In this document: piece by piece, positions 1 to 7,647 of the stretch
Layout: the number at the start of each line of letters is the position of its first letter
Numbering within the stretch: the first letter of the stretch is position 1
Program-made: the position numbers and the translations under genes
Notes under the pieces: model-generated
Database searches by the model: none
What the model saw: the letters and a program-made list of their open reading frames with translations, nothing else
Told to the model about the DNA's origin: nothing
Source of the DNA: GWF2-33-9 sp964405755
Lineage (GTDB): Bacteria > Bacteroidota > Ignavibacteria > Kapaibacteriales > UBA2268
Direction of reading: 5' to 3'
DNA: 14,642 bases
NCBI GenBank assembly: GCA_964405755.1
Contig: CAYOPF010000073.1
Location: 1-14,642 of the forward strand

Positions 1-618
1 TAGAGCAAATATCGCCCACCATACACCCGCTAAGGCAATGTTAATCCTTACAGAAAGACCTTTGGTAATTCCAATTAATTCATAATTCTGGAATATTAAC
101 AAGTTAATTACCAATAACAATCCCCCACCCAAATATCCGACTGCCCATCCTATGGACGAAACTCTTTTCCGTTCGTCATCGTTTGATACTTGATTTAGAA
201 AAGAATTATAAATAACTATTGCACTACCAAATGAAAAATTTGAAATTATAAGTAAAAAAGCTGCAACAAGGTAATCCATTTCGAACAGGAAAGCAATTGT
301 TGAAATTGCTCCTAAAAAAGTAAAAAGTCCTAGAAGTATGTTTTTTTTGTGAAAATAATCTGTGAATGCACCAACAATGGGTAAAAATAGAGCCTGTAAA
401 ATTACCGATAAAGATATAGTGTAAGGGAAAATTGAACCAGCAGGAATATGTAAACCAAATAGAGAAACTAAACCATTTACTTCGCTAGATTTTGCCAATG
501 TAGTTAAATAAGGGCCGAGAAATAAAGTAATAACAGTTGTGGAATAAGCAGAATTGGCCCAATCGTAAAGATACCAAGAATATAATTTATTACTTAGGAA
601 GTTCTTAATACGAAACAT
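1..618 (-). CDS. UMF1-family MFS transporter, partial (N-terminal 206 residues)
   Basis: This is an open frame from an ATG at 618 that runs off the left edge, so only 206 N-terminal residues are visible. Residues 18-25 read YDWANSAY, a hallmark near the start of the UMF1 (Atg22-like) branch of the major facilitator superfamily. Hydrophobic stretches at about 26-41, 66-87, 94-111, 116-137, 156-175 and 192-206 look like the first membrane helices. The loop at 83-93 (GAFTDYFHKKN) fits the basic MFS loop between helices 2 and 3. The protein should sit in the inner membrane. The substrate of bacterial UMF1 proteins is not generally known and nothing here shows it. The start lies 5 bases after the HDOD gene stop, so it is probably the last visible gene of the same operon. 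No Shine-Dalgarno site is seen. Confidence 0.85.
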   Translation of the reverse strand, partial: MFRIKNFLSNKLYSWYLYDWANSAYSTTVITLFLGPYLTTLAKSSEVNGLVSLFGLHIPAGSIFPYTISLSVILQALFLPIVGAFTDYFHKKNILLGLFTFLGAISTIAFLFEMDYLVAAFLLIISNFSFGSAIVIYNSFLNQVSNDDERKRVSSIGWAVGYLGGGLLLVINLLIFQNYELIGITKGLSVRINIALAGVWWAIFAL

Positions 619-623
619 CGAAA

Positions 624-1475
624 TTAATTACTTAAAAAAACATTGCAATGTTCCGAAGTTTCAGTAATAATTCTATTGTAATTTGTTGAAAAGAAATTAA
701 CCGGTAATTGCAAATTTTCCCATACCTGAGGGTTTGGAGCACTAACAAACTCACGTCCGTCGCTACCCAATTCTAACATCGAAGTGGTAAAATCAGAAAC
801 ATGAATGATTGACACATTAAGGTTAATTTTGTCGGAAATAGTACCCGCATTATAGTATTTAATAATATCAATAATTGGTAGTGGTAATTTCCATTTTTGA
901 GCTAACATCTCCCCAGCAAGTGAACTAGAAATACCTATTATTTTTCTTTCAGCATCGCTAATTGCCATTCTTTCGTTTTTTTGCAGTTTCAATACTTCGG
1001 AATACTCGTCTGGCAATGTAATATAAAATAATAATCTACCAATATTGTGCATCACCCCTCCTAAAAACAAGGTTTCAGAGCTTCGAATTCCAACACCTGA
1101 AGCAATAATTCGGGCGATAACTCCCGAGGAAACTGAGTGTGTCCAGAAATCGAGAGGTGTTATTAGTTTAATGTTTTTATCTTTTGTTCTAAAAATTTGT
1201 ATCACTTTTAAGGATAATAACAAATTCTTCACCTCTTCGAATCCAAGATAAAGAATTGCCTGAGGAACAGTTGTTACCCTGTTGCGAAACCCAAATATTG
1301 AGGAATTAGCTAACTTTAACAATTTCGAAACAGAAGCCGTATCTTTCTCGATTATACTTGCAACATAATTAATATTAGCATCTGGATCAGTCATTGCATC
1401 GGATAATTGTCCAAATATTGTAGGCAATGTTGGAAACTCTTTAATGGAATTTACTATTTTGTCTAAAGATTTCAT
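624..1475 (-). CDS. HDOD domain protein
   Basis: This 283-residue protein has an HDOD domain over about residues 8-210. The recognisable features are FPTLP at 14-18, the helix SVSKLLKLANSSIFG at 48-62, the AILYLGFEEVKNLLL region at 73-87, H113 in WTHS, and MHNIGRLLF at 142-150. HDOD is an HD-related fold, and here the HD-like spot reads HN, so phosphohydrolase chemistry is unlikely. HDOD proteins are usually non-catalytic regulators in signalling or stress pathways. Residues 211-283 carry no output domain I recognise. The start is supported by GAGG six bases upstream of the ATG. It follows the small HD-GYP-N-like protein by 8 bases, so the two are probably expressed together and may act together (inference). 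Confidence 0.88.
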   Translation of the reverse strand: MKSLDKIVNSIKEFPTLPTIFGQLSDAMTDPDANINYVASIIEKDTASVSKLLKLANSSIFGFRNRVTTVPQAILYLGFEEVKNLLLSLKVIQIFRTKDKNIKLITPLDFWTHSVSSGVIARIIASGVGIRSSETLFLGGVMHNIGRLLFYITLPDEYSEVLKLQKNERMAISDAERKIIGISSSLAGEMLAQKWKLPLPIIDIIKYYNAGTISDKINLNVSIIHVSDFTTSMLELGSDGREFVSAPNPQVWENLQLPVNFFSTNYNRIITETSEHCNVFLSN

Positions 1476-1483
1476 TTAATTCC

Positions 1484-1831
1484 TCAATTTTCCTGATTTT
1501 CTGATGATAACTTAATTTTTTTTGCGATATGCTTGGAGGCAACAAATACTATGTCGTTTTCCAAGTCATTCGTTGGAGTCCAAAGTAACTTGTTCAGTAT
1601 ATAGCTAGTTGCTTCCTGGAGTATTTCATCTTCTATTTCAAGATCTGCGTCGTCATCACTAGAATACACATTAACGAAATTAATATTCCATCGAACAAGT
1701 ATTTTTTTGTGAAAATCCGAAAGTACAGTTCCGGCGGGGATTAGTACCTGAGAAAATTGATTAAGGATTGGATCGGCCAAAACCATCCCATCTTCTATCT
1801 TCTCAATAGGTATTATTCTGTTTGTTTTCAT
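1484..1831 (-). CDS. Small protein resembling the N-terminal region of HD-GYP phosphodiesterases
   Basis: I chose the ATG at 1831 (MKTNRIIPIEK, 115 residues). A TTG at 1846 would add five residues but has no better ribosome site. Residues 7-50 (IPIEKIEDGMVLADP, then QVLIPAGTVLSDFHKKIL and WNINFVNV) match the pattern of the short domain that precedes HD-GYP domains in many proteins. Here it stands alone, with no HD-GYP motif and an acidic middle (SSDDDADLEIEDE). There is no signal peptide or membrane segment, so it is probably cytoplasmic. The start lies inside the 3' end of surE with a 29-base overlap, which points to translational coupling. The next gene encodes an HDOD protein. A joint signalling role is inference and the biochemical function is unknown. 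Confidence 0.7.
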   Translation of the reverse strand: MKTNRIIPIEKIEDGMVLADPILNQFSQVLIPAGTVLSDFHKKILVRWNINFVNVYSSDDDADLEIEDEILQEATSYILNKLLWTPTNDLENDIVFVASKHIAKKIKLSSENQEN

Positions 1832-2588
1832 TTTCGAATCCCGCAAATAATTTTAACTCTTCAAAATTAGTTAATTGGTACTTAATAGGCGTTACGGAAA
1901 CGAAATTATTTTTTACAGCAATATCATCGTTTTTCATTTCATCTTCGGATTCGTAGTATTCACCCGAAAACCAGTAATAATCACGATTGAATGGATCTTG
2001 GCGTTTTACATAAAAATCCTTCCAGTATCCGCTACCTACTTGTGTAACCTTGATGCCTTTTATAGAATCTTTTCCAATTGCTGGTATATTTACATTTAAA
2101 AAAGTATCTTTAGGAAAATCAATTTCCAGTGCTTTTTTTACTACTTCCAAAGAATATTCGGAAGCGGTATCCATATCCAATTCCCAGTTATGAGATGCAA
2201 CCGAGAATGCAATTGATTTAATTCCAAACAACATCCCTTCTGTACTAGCAGAAACTGTGCCAGAATAGAGAATATTAATCGTAGTATTTTGTCCATGGTT
2301 TATACCAGAAACTACCATGTCTGGCTTTCTGTCCAAAAGTGTCGTCAACGCAATTTTTACGCAATCTGCTGGAGTTCCGTTAACAGCATAGCCAAAAAAT
2401 TCGCCATTTTTTCGAAAAGGGATCACCCTAAGAGGTTTATTCATCGTAAGGGAGTGACCAACTGCACTTTGTTCACGGTCGGGAGCAACCACAATAATCT
2501 GAGCAATTTGCTTTAATTTCAATGCTAAAGACTGAATTCCAGGTGAATTTATCCCATCATCATTTGATATTAGAATTAAGGGTTTCAT
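1803..2588 (-). CDS. surE: 5'/3'-nucleotidase SurE (survival protein E)
   Basis: This 261-residue protein is full length for SurE (about 250-265). SurE removes phosphate from nucleoside monophosphates using a bound divalent metal and acts in the cytoplasm. The metal-site motif ISNDDG is at residues 7-12 (Asp10, Asp11). DREQSAVGHSLT at 37-48 supplies the conserved Ser41. NGTPADCV at 70-77 and SGINHGQN at 94-101 (Asn97) are family signatures, followed by YSGTVSASTEG at 108-118. All expected ligands are present. It starts 4 bases after the rseP stop, and its 3' end overlaps the next gene by 29 bases. The ribosome site is weak (GAGATAG), consistent with coupling to rseP translation. Confidence 0.97.
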   Translation of the reverse strand: MKPLILISNDDGINSPGIQSLALKLKQIAQIIVVAPDREQSAVGHSLTMNKPLRVIPFRKNGEFFGYAVNGTPADCVKIALTTLLDRKPDMVVSGINHGQNTTINILYSGTVSASTEGMLFGIKSIAFSVASHNWELDMDTASEYSLEVVKKALEIDFPKDTFLNVNIPAIGKDSIKGIKVTQVGSGYWKDFYVKRQDPFNRDYYWFSGEYYESEDEMKNDDIAVKNNFVSVTPIKYQLTNFEELKLFAGFENENKQNNTY

Positions 2589-2592
2589 CCAT

Positions 2593-3960
2593 CTATCTCG
2601 TTAAATCATTATATATCACAAACGCCATCAATAACAGTAATAATACGATTCCACTTTGCTGAATTGCAATTTTTACCTTTGGTTTTATTTCTCTTCTCAT
2701 TATAGCTTCGATTACTATGAAAACCAAGTGCCCTCCATCCAAGGCAGGTAATGGGAGTATGTTGATTATTGCAAGTGTAACAGACAGTAATGCAATAAAA
2801 TTCAGAAAACTTGTTATTCCCAATTCTGCTTGCTGAGATGCTTGCTGGGCAATCATTATTGGACCACCAACCGATTCCTTTACAGATAAATTACCATTAA
2901 ATATCTGTCCCATTGAATTGAAAAATAAAAATATCGAATTTACAGATTCATTAAAGCCAATATATGTGGCTTCGAAAATATTGAAAGTAATTCGTTCAGT
3001 TTTCCCAACAACTGCCCCACCCAACATTACGCCGATTTTCCCATCTTCATTAGGTATAACGGATACAGTGTAAATCGAATCATTTCTTTTATATTTAATC
3101 GAAATTTCTTTTTGCTTATTCTCGCGAATAATTGATGAGAATTGAGCCGGCCCAAAAATCCGTGTTTCATTAACACTAATAATAGTATCGTTTTTCTTTA
3201 AACCTGCTTGCCCAGCTGGTTTGAGTGTTTCAACCATTTGCAGCACTACACGAATTCCATAAGGTTCCAGTCCAAGTGGCTTTTTATCGGCAATAGCTCT
3301 GATGATTTTCTTTCCATCACCGTTTAGGGTAACCAACTCGTTATTTCTCATAACCTGAATTGCTTTCACTTTACCCATTTGTTTGAATGTAAGGTATTCT
3401 ATTGCCTCGTTCCAGGAACCAATTTCCTCGTAATTAATCTTTACAATTCTATCGTCAGGTAAAAAACCAATTTCCTCAGCTAACGAACCTTGTGAAACTG
3501 CTCCTATTGTTGTAGTCTTTAATAATGTCTGTCCTTGAAAAAATGCTATTCCACCAAAGATTATAACAGCAAGCACAAAATTCATCACCACACCTGCCAC
3601 AAGCACTATGAATTTCTGCCACGATTTTTTTGAACGAAATTCCCAGGGCTGAGGTTCTTTGTTGATAAAATCCTTATCCATGCTTTCATCAATCATCCCT
3701 GATATTTTTACATATCCACCTATAGGCAGAATAGACACTCTATATTCTGTGTGCTCGTCGTATTCGAAATCCTTGGGCATACTGCCGAATGTGAATCCTA
3801 ATCGTTTATGGTAACCAAAAAGACGTGGTCCCATTCCTATTGAAAATACTTCTGCTCGCATCCCTACTAATCGTGCTGCTATAAAATGTCCAAATTCATG
3901 GACTAAAACTAAAATTCCTAGAACAAGAATAAAGTAAAATATGTTTGAGAGAAATTCCAT
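2593..3960 (-). CDS. rseP: RIP metalloprotease RseP (site-2 protease)
   Basis: This 455-residue inner-membrane zinc protease belongs to the S2P family (M50B), whose members cut substrates within the membrane, for example anti-sigma factors and signal-peptide remnants. HEFGH at residues 21-25 in the first membrane helix gives two zinc ligands and the catalytic Glu22. The third ligand is in the NILPLPALDGG segment at 400-410 (Asp408). Two PDZ-like domains fill about 140-310, with helices near 5-30, 120-140, 380-400 and 430-450. An inserted segment after residue 55 (FGSMPKDFEYDEHTEYRVSILPIGGYVKISG) contains the conserved GGYVK motif. The length is normal. It lies 52 bases downstream of rng and 4 bases upstream of surE. 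The substrate in this organism is not shown by the sequence. Confidence 0.96.
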   Translation of the reverse strand: MEFLSNIFYFILVLGILVLVHEFGHFIAARLVGMRAEVFSIGMGPRLFGYHKRLGFTFGSMPKDFEYDEHTEYRVSILPIGGYVKISGMIDESMDKDFINKEPQPWEFRSKKSWQKFIVLVAGVVMNFVLAVIIFGGIAFFQGQTLLKTTTIGAVSQGSLAEEIGFLPDDRIVKINYEEIGSWNEAIEYLTFKQMGKVKAIQVMRNNELVTLNGDGKKIIRAIADKKPLGLEPYGIRVVLQMVETLKPAGQAGLKKNDTIISVNETRIFGPAQFSSIIRENKQKEISIKYKRNDSIYTVSVIPNEDGKIGVMLGGAVVGKTERITFNIFEATYIGFNESVNSIFLFFNSMGQIFNGNLSVKESVGGPIMIAQQASQQAELGITSFLNFIALLSVTLAIINILPLPALDGGHLVFIVIEAIMRREIKPKVKIAIQQSGIVLLLLLMAFVIYNDLTR

Positions 3961-4012
3961 TTGACTCTGATTATAAAATAAAATAAACGAAAATATGTTA
4001 TGAAAGTTGTTA

Positions 4013-5620
4013 TTAATTTAAAAAATCGTTCGTGATATCTTTTTGTTGTCTTAGTGAATAAAATCTAAATTTATTCAATGGTATCTTGGGAGATATACGT
4101 AAATCTATTTTGACACCATATTTAAGCATCAATTTTGATAAATTTGTAATATCGTCCCCAGAAGTTATATATTCTGCAAGAGATTGATTAACAAACAAAC
4201 CCAAACGCTTTTCGCTACTTGAATGCTTAAACTTTTTAATCCAATTTTCGATGTTGTTGAATGTTATAAACTTCGATTGCACTTTTCCAGAGCCTTCGCA
4301 AACAGGGCAATAATCTGTTGTTTTTTCCTCAACATTCTGATTAATTCTTTGCCGTGTAATTTGCATCAGACATAATTCTGTGAGTGGGAACACAACAGTT
4401 TTTGCTTTATCGAGCGACATTTCTCTTTTTACTTCGTAAAAAAGTCTCCGCCGGTGTGCATCGTTCTGCATATCGATAAAATCGATTAGAATAATGCCTC
4501 CAATATCCCTTAACCTAATTTGTTTGCAAATTTCCCTTGCAGATTCGCTATTGGTTTGAAACGACAAATTTTCTTGCTCTTTTTCCTTAGTTCGTCCACT
4601 ATTCACATCAATCACTGTCATGGCTTCTGTTCGGTCGAAAATTATATACCCACCATTTTTCAGGAAAATCCTGCTTTGATACAATTTATCAATTTCCTTT
4701 TGAATATTATAATATTCGAAAATTGGTAATGTACCCTGATAATGAGTTACTTTATCAACCAATTGAGCAGAATTCTTGGATAAATAGGCTATGATTTCTT
4801 TGTAAAGTTTGGATGAATCGGTTACCAGCCTTTTCACCTGTGTATTGAAGTGGTCGCGAACAACACTTTTGGCAAATTCCAAATCGTGATAAACTAATTG
4901 CGGGCTATTTGCATCTTTGATTTTCAGCTTAATTTCTTTCCAGATATCAGTTATATCGTTCAAGTCCGACAAAATATCCTGCTCTGTTTTGTTTTCGGTA
5001 ACTGTACGGAGAATAAATCCGTATTCCTTCGGAAAATGGTTTCTTGCAATTTTTTTAAGTCGTCCTCTCTCCTTTAAATCAGCAATTTTTTTGGATATAC
5101 CTATATTTTTCGAAAATGGAAATAGTACGATATAGCGCCCCGGTATGCCGATTTTAGTAGTTACTCTCACTCCTTTTTTGGAATATGCTTCGCGAATAAT
5201 CTGAACAAGAACAAATTGACCTTCTTTAAGATTAAATTTAATATTTCCAGAAGTTTTAGTTTTGAATGTTGCAGATGTGTTCAGAATGTTTGGTTTATTT
5301 TGAACTCTCAGAGCTTCGTTGGATATTGACTCATCGAGATAATCACCTTCTTCATCGTCGTATTTATTTTCATTTTCTTTAGTTTGTTCAAAAGTTTCGT
5401 CGATATCCGAAAAATGCAGGAAAGCGTCCTGATCGCCGCCAATATCGATAAAAGCGGCATTAATTCCACTTAAAATTTTTGTAACCTTGCCCAGATAAAT
5501 ATTTCCGAGTGAGCGCTCTTTTTCGGGATTCTCGAAATAAATCTCAGATAAATTACCGTCCTGGGTAACAGCAATTTGGATATCATTTAATTTATGATGA
5601 ATGATTATTTCTTTACTCAT
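4013..5620 (-). CDS. rng: Ribonuclease G (Rne/Rng family endoribonuclease)
   Basis: This 535-residue single-strand endoribonuclease acts in rRNA 5' maturation and mRNA decay. An S1-type RNA-binding domain lies at about 38-155 (GNIYLGKVTKIL, then AAFIDIG and AFLHFSD). It is interrupted by an acidic low-complexity insertion at about 74-125, a feature often seen in Bacteroidota homologues. The catalytic core carries magnesium ligands Asp338 (VIDVNSGR) and Asp380 (ILIDFIDM). The zinc-link motif CPVC is at 438-441, followed by EGSGKV. Both catalytic aspartates and both zinc-link cysteines are intact. No RNase E-type C-terminal scaffold is present, so rng is preferred over rne. It starts 20 bases behind the end of the SRP RNA gene on the same strand and has no Shine-Dalgarno site or obvious promoter of its own. 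Confidence 0.95.
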   Translation of the reverse strand: MSKEIIIHHKLNDIQIAVTQDGNLSEIYFENPEKERSLGNIYLGKVTKILSGINAAFIDIGGDQDAFLHFSDIDETFEQTKENENKYDDEEGDYLDESISNEALRVQNKPNILNTSATFKTKTSGNIKFNLKEGQFVLVQIIREAYSKKGVRVTTKIGIPGRYIVLFPFSKNIGISKKIADLKERGRLKKIARNHFPKEYGFILRTVTENKTEQDILSDLNDITDIWKEIKLKIKDANSPQLVYHDLEFAKSVVRDHFNTQVKRLVTDSSKLYKEIIAYLSKNSAQLVDKVTHYQGTLPIFEYYNIQKEIDKLYQSRIFLKNGGYIIFDRTEAMTVIDVNSGRTKEKEQENLSFQTNSESAREICKQIRLRDIGGIILIDFIDMQNDAHRRRLFYEVKREMSLDKAKTVVFPLTELCLMQITRQRINQNVEEKTTDYCPVCEGSGKVQSKFITFNNIENWIKKFKHSSSEKRLGLFVNQSLAEYITSGDDITNLSKLMLKYGVKIDLRISPKIPLNKFRFYSLRQQKDITNDFLN

Positions 5621-5640
5621 ATTTTCGATAAATATTAATA

Positions 5641-5740
5641 AAAAAGGCCAAGTTGACCATATACATTAAGTTATGACTGACCGTTGCTTCTTTCCAGACC
5701 TGGCGGGGTTGGGTCCAACTTAATTATATGGGACTTGACC
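5641..5740 (-). ncRNA. ffs: Signal recognition particle RNA (4.5S, small bacterial type)
   Basis: The minus strand gives an RNA of about 100 nt with the SRP core. In order, this is CAGG, a three-pair stem (TCT/AGA) closed by the GGAA tetraloop, then AGCA, the symmetric-loop arrangement that Ffh binds. The core is flanked by CCCCGC and ACGG as in other small SRP RNAs. The arms pair at distance: bases near 5717-5730 (AAGTT...TATG side) pair with 5657-5671 with one bulge, and the ends GGTCAAG (5740-5734) pair with CTTGGCC (5652-5646). A run of five U follows the closing stem (5645-5641), so the hairpin also serves as the terminator. The RNA guides ribosomes making membrane and secreted proteins together with Ffh. 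Ends are estimated from the pairing and promoter and may be off by a few bases. Confidence 0.93.
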
Positions 5741-5745
5741 AAACA

Positions 5746-5776
5746 CAAAATTACGAAAAAAAAACATTTTGACAAA
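5746..5776 (-). promoter_or_regulatory. Bacteroidota-type promoter for SRP RNA
   Basis: On the minus strand, TTTG (5776-5773) is followed by 19 bases and TAATTTTG (5753-5746). This is an exact match to the Bacteroidota primary sigma consensus TTTG-N19-TAnnTTTG. Transcription should begin near the SRP RNA 5' end at about 5740. The -33 element lies in a palindrome shared with the opposing tRNA promoter. Confidence 0.82.
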
Positions 5777-5798
5777 ACAAATATTTTTCTTAATTTTG
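5768..5798 (+). promoter_or_regulatory. Bacteroidota-type promoter for tRNA-Arg
   Basis: On the plus strand, TTTG (5768-5771, also part of TTGACA at 5769-5774) is followed by 19 bases and TAATTTTG (5791-5798). It is an exact consensus match with the same spacer and the same -7 octamer as the SRP RNA promoter. The tRNA begins 12 bases after the -7 element, so the leader would be only a few bases. Confidence 0.82.
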
Positions 5799-5810
5799 TA
5801 ATTCTATTCT

Positions 5811-5884
<74 letters not shown>

Positions 5885-5892
5885 CAAACCTT

Positions 5893-7623
5893 TTACTCCT
5901 TAATCATCCTCACCGCTTCCACTTTTGTTCCATAGTTTATTAGCAAGGTGTACGTGCCTGTCGGTACCGAGGTTACATCCAATTCCATTTCGCCTGCTGC
6001 TGCAAAACCCGACCACAATTGAAACGAACGACCAAGAACATCCACAGCCGATATTGATATCTCCCCCTCTTGGTGTAATGAAATACGCGTAGTGGAGCGA
6101 GCTGGGTTAGGGTAAATACACGTTAATTGTCGATTGTTGAATAAAACGGAGGTAATTATACTTTCTTTGAATTTTATCAAAAACGCTTCTTCTTTTCCCT
6201 TTCGCTTATTTTGATAGTAACCCTGATTAATCAGATTACTATCGGATGTGGTTAAACCTGCAAAATAAAAAGTAGAGTCTTGATTATCGTATAAAAGTGA
6301 ATTCGGAAGGTCCAGGTCATTACCACCAACAAGGGTAATGTACTGAACTTGGTTCTTGTTATCAAACTTAGCAATAAAACAATCAGTATATCCTCCCATT
6401 CCTATCTTTTGGGTTGCATTACTACTTGTAAATTTTAAATAAGATAAAGAGTCTGATTTACCATTCAACCGACCGATTATTATATAATTTCTTTCTTTAT
6501 CAACCACTACTTTATCTGAATATATTAAATCTTTGAAATTCAAATATGATGCATATATTGGCTCGAAACTTTCCTTCAATTTAAATCTAATTATATATGG
6601 ATCACCACCTGTATTTATTTTATTATATGCATCATTGGTAACAAGGTAATAGTTCTCATTTGAGCCCACACATATAAATTCGTCGTTTCCTAAGCTAGTA
6701 ATTGAATTAAAATCGAGATATTTTTTCCCAAAATATGTACTATAAATCAGATTCCCCTCGCTCGAGAATCGAGCAAGTACTACTACTCTACTATATGGAT
6801 TGTTAATATCTAATTCTAATAATTTTTGATAAGCGTTGTCTGAAATTTTGATTTTATAAGAACTAGAAGATAAACTTAATACAATATCACCATTATCTGC
6901 AATAGCAAAATCATAAATATAGTCATCTTTCTCGCCGCCATAATAAGTTGACCATATCAATTTATCAAGTTCTTTGTTAATTTTAAAAATAAAGGTATCC
7001 CTGTAACCCCCAATGATTGGTTGAAACGACTCTGAACTCGAGATATTTGTTTTGCTCGTCGTGTTACCGCCTATAATCAAGTTGCCCTCCGTATCAAAAT
7101 TCGCAGTAGTAATTTCTTCATTACCTTCTCCTCCAAAATATGTACAATTGATAAAATTACCTTTTTTGTCGAACTTAATAATAATTGCGTCTAAAGAACC
7201 ACCTCCGTAATTATTCTGGTATCCTTTTACAGTAGGTAATGTTTTATCAGCAGTTGTACCTATTAAATAAGTATTATCCTCATTATCTATCAACAATTTT
7301 GAACAAAAAGTTAGCGAATCGCCGAAATATGTACCCCAAAGGTAATTTCCGACCTTATCAAAGCTGACTAATATTATATTTGATTTTCCTTTTAAATTCT
7401 CTTGGTAAGCACCCTTAGAAGTTGGGAAATCAGCCGATTCTGAACTGCCAGCTAAAATCAAGTTACCCTCTGTTGTCTGTTTTATATCGGAAATAAAATC
7501 ATCATTCGTTCCACCAAGATAAGTACTCCACACTTTTTCTATTGTTGTTGTGGTGGTGGCATTGGCCATAATAGTATTACTTGCAATTATAATTACCAAA
7601 ATATAATAATAAATCTTTTTCAT
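5893..7623 (-). CDS. Seven-repeat SBBP beta-propeller protein with T9SS type A sorting domain
   Basis: This is a 576-residue exported protein. Residues 1-21 form a signal peptide (MKKIYYYILVIII..., cut near ANA), followed by five threonines. Seven repeats begin at about 32, 96, 159, 224, 294, 358 and 428, each opening with a motif like WSTYLGG or TYFGG and carrying GNLILAGS-like and IIKFDKKGN-like strands. The 63-70 residue spacing and the count of seven suggest one seven-bladed SBBP-type propeller. Residues 503-576 (IYPNPARS start, PTGTYTLLI, KE end) are a T9SS C-terminal sorting domain, so the protein should cross the outer membrane and be anchored or released. AGGAG nine bases before the ATG supports the start. 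The sorting-domain segment is clearly richer in G+C than the body. Ligand or partner is unknown. Confidence 0.9.
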   Translation of the reverse strand: MKKIYYYILVIIIASNTIMANATTTTTIEKVWSTYLGGTNDDFISDIKQTTEGNLILAGSSESADFPTSKGAYQENLKGKSNIILVSFDKVGNYLWGTYFGDSLTFCSKLLIDNEDNTYLIGTTADKTLPTVKGYQNNYGGGSLDAIIIKFDKKGNFINCTYFGGEGNEEITTANFDTEGNLIIGGNTTSKTNISSSESFQPIIGGYRDTFIFKINKELDKLIWSTYYGGEKDDYIYDFAIADNGDIVLSLSSSSYKIKISDNAYQKLLELDINNPYSRVVVLARFSSEGNLIYSTYFGKKYLDFNSITSLGNDEFICVGSNENYYLVTNDAYNKINTGGDPYIIRFKLKESFEPIYASYLNFKDLIYSDKVVVDKERNYIIIGRLNGKSDSLSYLKFTSSNATQKIGMGGYTDCFIAKFDNKNQVQYITLVGGNDLDLPNSLLYDNQDSTFYFAGLTTSDSNLINQGYYQNKRKGKEEAFLIKFKESIITSVLFNNRQLTCIYPNPARSTTRISLHQEGEISISAVDVLGRSFQLWSGFAAAGEMELDVTSVPTGTYTLLINYGTKVEAVRMIKE

Positions 7624-7647
7624 TTGTAATTGCTCCTTTTTTTATTT

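Noticed and set aside
142..210. Metal-dependent phosphohydrolase activity for the HDOD protein because of its HD-like fold
   Set aside because: These are window bases in the UMF1 gene; the relevant residues (MHNIG, 142-146 of the HDOD protein) lie at about 1038-1052, and their HN in place of HD argues against catalysis.
3961..4012. Promoter in the rng-rseP gap
   Set aside because: The minus strand has TATTTTCG-like sequence but no full TAnnTTTG with a -33 TTTG, so rseP is best treated as part of the same unit.
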